Source: Chloroflexota bacterium
GTDB taxonomy: Bacteria; Chloroflexota; Dormibacteria; Aeolococcales; Aeolococcaceae
Assembly (NCBI GenBank): GCA_028287605.1
Contig: JAQBPI010000096.1
Coordinates: 1 to 6,776 of the forward strand
DNA length: 6,776 nt
Direction: 5' to 3'
In this document: one piece after another, positions 5,851 to 6,776 of the stretch
Position numbering within the stretch: the first letter of the stretch is position 1
Layout: each line of letters starts with the position of its first letter
The notes under the pieces: model-generated
Told to the model about the DNA's origin: nothing
The model's input: only the letters and a program-made list of their open reading frames with translations
The model's database searches: none
Translations under genes and position numbers: made by a program

Positions 5851-5856
5851 TACAAT
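5851..5856 (+). promoter_or_regulatory. Predicted -10 box for the B12-binding subunit gene, leaderless type
   Basis: TACAAT matches five of six positions of TATAAT and lies 9 nt before the ATG at 5866. No Shine-Dalgarno precedes the ATG. The expected -35 position falls on the start codon of rplY and does not match consensus well. Confidence 0.45.
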
Positions 5857-5865
5857 CGCAGCCCG

Positions 5866-6282
5866 ATGGCGACCAAGAAGATCCGGATCCTGACCGCCAA
5901 GGTCGGCCTCGACGGTCACGACCGTGGCATCAAGGTGATCTCCCGGGCGCTGCGCGACGCCGGCGTCGAGGTGATCTACACCGGCCTGCACCAGACTCCC
6001 CAGATGGTGGTCGAGACCGCCATCCAGGAGGACGTGGACGGCATCGGCATCAGCCTGCTGAGCGGGGCGCACATGACCCTCTTCCCCGAGGTGCTCCGCC
6101 TGCTCCGCGAGCGCGGCGCCGGCGACATCGTCGTCTTCGGCGGCGGCATCATCCCCGACGAGGACATCCCGCCCCTGCGCGAGATGGGGGTGAACCGCAT
6201 CTTCGGCCCGGGCACGTCGCTCGACGACGTCGTCGCCTTCGTCAACGAGGCCTTCGGCGAGCGCGCCGCGGCCGGCGCCTAG
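5866..6282 (+). CDS. Cobalamin B12-binding domain protein, small subunit of a methylmalonyl-CoA-type mutase
   Basis: This 138-residue protein is a single Rossmann-like B12-binding domain. The base-off/His-on signature is complete: Asp16-x-His18-x-x-Gly21 in GLDGHDRG supplies the lower cobalt ligand, Ser63-x-Leu65 is in ISLLSGAH, and the glycine motif FGGGIIP lies at 91-97. The start ([18 protein letters not shown]) and length match the free-standing C-terminal subunits (McmA2-like) of split methylmalonyl-CoA, ethylmalonyl-CoA or isobutyryl-CoA mutases. In propionate or branched-chain metabolism the subunit pairs with a separate ~550-residue catalytic chain, which is not in this window. The substrate therefore cannot be fixed. 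The ATG at 5866 is chosen over upstream in-frame ATGs because it sits next to the predicted promoter and begins the conserved domain. The stop shares a CTAG with the stop of the opposing gene. Confidence 0.94.
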   Translation: MATKKIRILTAKVGLDGHDRGIKVISRALRDAGVEVIYTGLHQTPQMVVETAIQEDVDGIGISLLSGAHMTLFPEVLRLLRERGAGDIVVFGGGIIPDEDIPPLREMGVNRIFGPGTSLDDVVAFVNEAFGERAAAGA

Positions 6283-6776
6283 TCCCCAGCCCGAGGCGGC
6301 TCGGAGAGCAGCGCGGCCACCGCCTCGGCGCGGGCCCGGGCCGGCACCGCCGCCAGCCACTCCTCGTCGCAGCCCTCGAGCGCGCTGCGGGCGCCGGCGA
6401 GCACCCCGGTCAGGGCCACCGCGGCGGTGATGTCGCCCCCGTAGCCCGCGGCCTCCTCGATCGCCTCGGGCAGGGTGAGGGTGCGGTCGAGCGCGGTGAT
6501 CGCCACCTGCAGGGTCGACCCGGGGTCGCCGCTGCAGAGCGGCGCGGTGCCGCGGTCGAGAGCCACCAGCCGGGCGTGGAGGGCGAGCGGCGCCTCCTCG
6601 AGCAGGGTCTGGCGCAGCCGCACCAGGGAGAGGTCGAGGTCGAAGCGGCAGAGGTCGGCGGCGAGCACCGCGGCGGCGATGGCGGTGATGGCGGTGCCCT
6701 CGTCGCCGCCGGCGAGGCGCACCGAGCGGTGGGCGTCGCGGCGCAGCCGGGGGCGGTCGAGCGGCGAGGCGATGCC
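6279..6776 (-). CDS. ADP-ribosylglycohydrolase-like protein, C-terminal part (partial)
   Basis: The frame is open from the window edge to a TAG at 6279-6281, giving 165 residues. The N-terminal half lies beyond base 6776, so the GTG at 6720-6722 is probably not the real start. The all-helical pattern fits the ADP-ribosylglycohydrolase (DraG/ARH) family, whose members remove ADP-ribose from proteins using a binuclear metal site. An Ala-rich helix ([13 protein letters not shown], 29-41) matches the helix after the usual Thr-His motif. [11 protein letters not shown] (86-96) precedes the glycine motif, and [19 protein letters not shown] (111-129) matches the family's GGDTDT...GALAGA block. The second Asp and following Thr of that block are replaced by Thr and Ala, and the Thr-His position appears to read Ala-Gly. 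The protein may be a non-catalytic or altered family member. The visible half alone cannot prove this. Confidence 0.72.
   Translation of the reverse strand, partial: GIASPLDRPRLRRDAHRSVRLAGGDEGTAITAIAAAVLAADLCRFDLDLSLVRLRQTLLEEAPLALHARLVALDRGTAPLCSGDPGSTLQVAITALDRTLTLPEAIEEAAGYGGDITAAVALTGVLAGARSALEGCDEEWLAAVPARARAEAVAALLSEPPRAGD

Larger units (their letters stand above)
5832..5865. promoter_or_regulatory. 34-bp divergent intergenic region between rplY and the B12 subunit gene
   Basis: Only 34 bp separate the two ATG codons. The interval holds two oppositely oriented -10-like hexamers and a perfect 8-bp palindrome, TGGTACCA (5841-5848), which overlaps the rplY -10 box. It is notably less GC-rich than its surroundings. 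Confidence 0.5.

Noticed and set aside
5236..6360. 374-codon minus-strand open frame spanning the L25 and B12 genes.
   Set aside because: It crosses a divergent promoter region and is out of frame with or antisense to two well-identified genes.
1..6776. CRISPR array, tRNA or rRNA, transposase, integrase or attachment sites.
   Set aside because: Nothing supports any of these: no regularly spaced repeats, no cloverleaf-like sequence, no IS ends, and every long stretch is assigned to a chromosomal gene.

Overview
The window is very GC-rich, coding-dense chromosomal DNA from a bacterium, with G or C at almost every third codon position. It looks like ordinary core and accessory metabolism, with no mobile element, CRISPR array or RNA gene. 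The GC content, a CTC-type L25, a free-standing small B12-binding mutase subunit, an apparent F420/LLM-oxidoreductase remnant and leaderless-type promoters suggest an actinobacterial or Chloroflexota/Dormibacterota-like lineage. That placement is inference; no marker here settles it.

Layout. (1) 1-213, plus strand: the 3' end of an unrecognised gene. (2) 182-1484, minus strand: a tightly coupled cassette reading right to left. It holds a 39-codon ORF resembling the N-terminus of an LLM-class oxidoreductase, a TetR-family repressor and a histidine phosphatase, joined by ATGA and GTGA overlaps. (3) 1485-1606: a 122-bp divergent promoter region. (4) 1607-4352, plus strand: an operon of a fumarylacetoacetase-type hydrolase, a DinB-superfamily protein and citrate synthase, joined by ATGA and TGATG overlaps. 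(5) 4295-5831, minus strand: ribosomal protein L25 followed by an MscS-type channel. (6) 5832-5865: a 34-bp divergent promoter region. (7) 5866-6282, plus strand: a B12-binding mutase subunit. (8) 6279-6776, minus strand: the C-terminal part of an ADP-ribosylglycohydrolase-like protein that has lost a usual metal-site residue.

How the parts may work together. The TetR gene faces the hydrolase-DinB-citrate synthase operon, so the repressor may control its own cassette, the facing operon, or both. The hydrolase and citrate synthase could pass products of ring or dicarboxylate breakdown into the TCA cycle. The B12 subunit would serve a methylmalonyl-CoA-type mutase whose catalytic subunit lies outside the window.

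The most notable features are architectural. All three convergent gene pairs overlap at their 3' ends, so no room is left for separate terminators. Both divergent regions carry -10-like hexamers 8-9 nt before the ATG, as expected for leaderless mRNAs. The strongest Shine-Dalgarno sequence in the window drives the truncated LLM-like ORF. No stretch over about 240 bp lacks a gene. I found no convincing new multi-gene defence or biosynthetic system.
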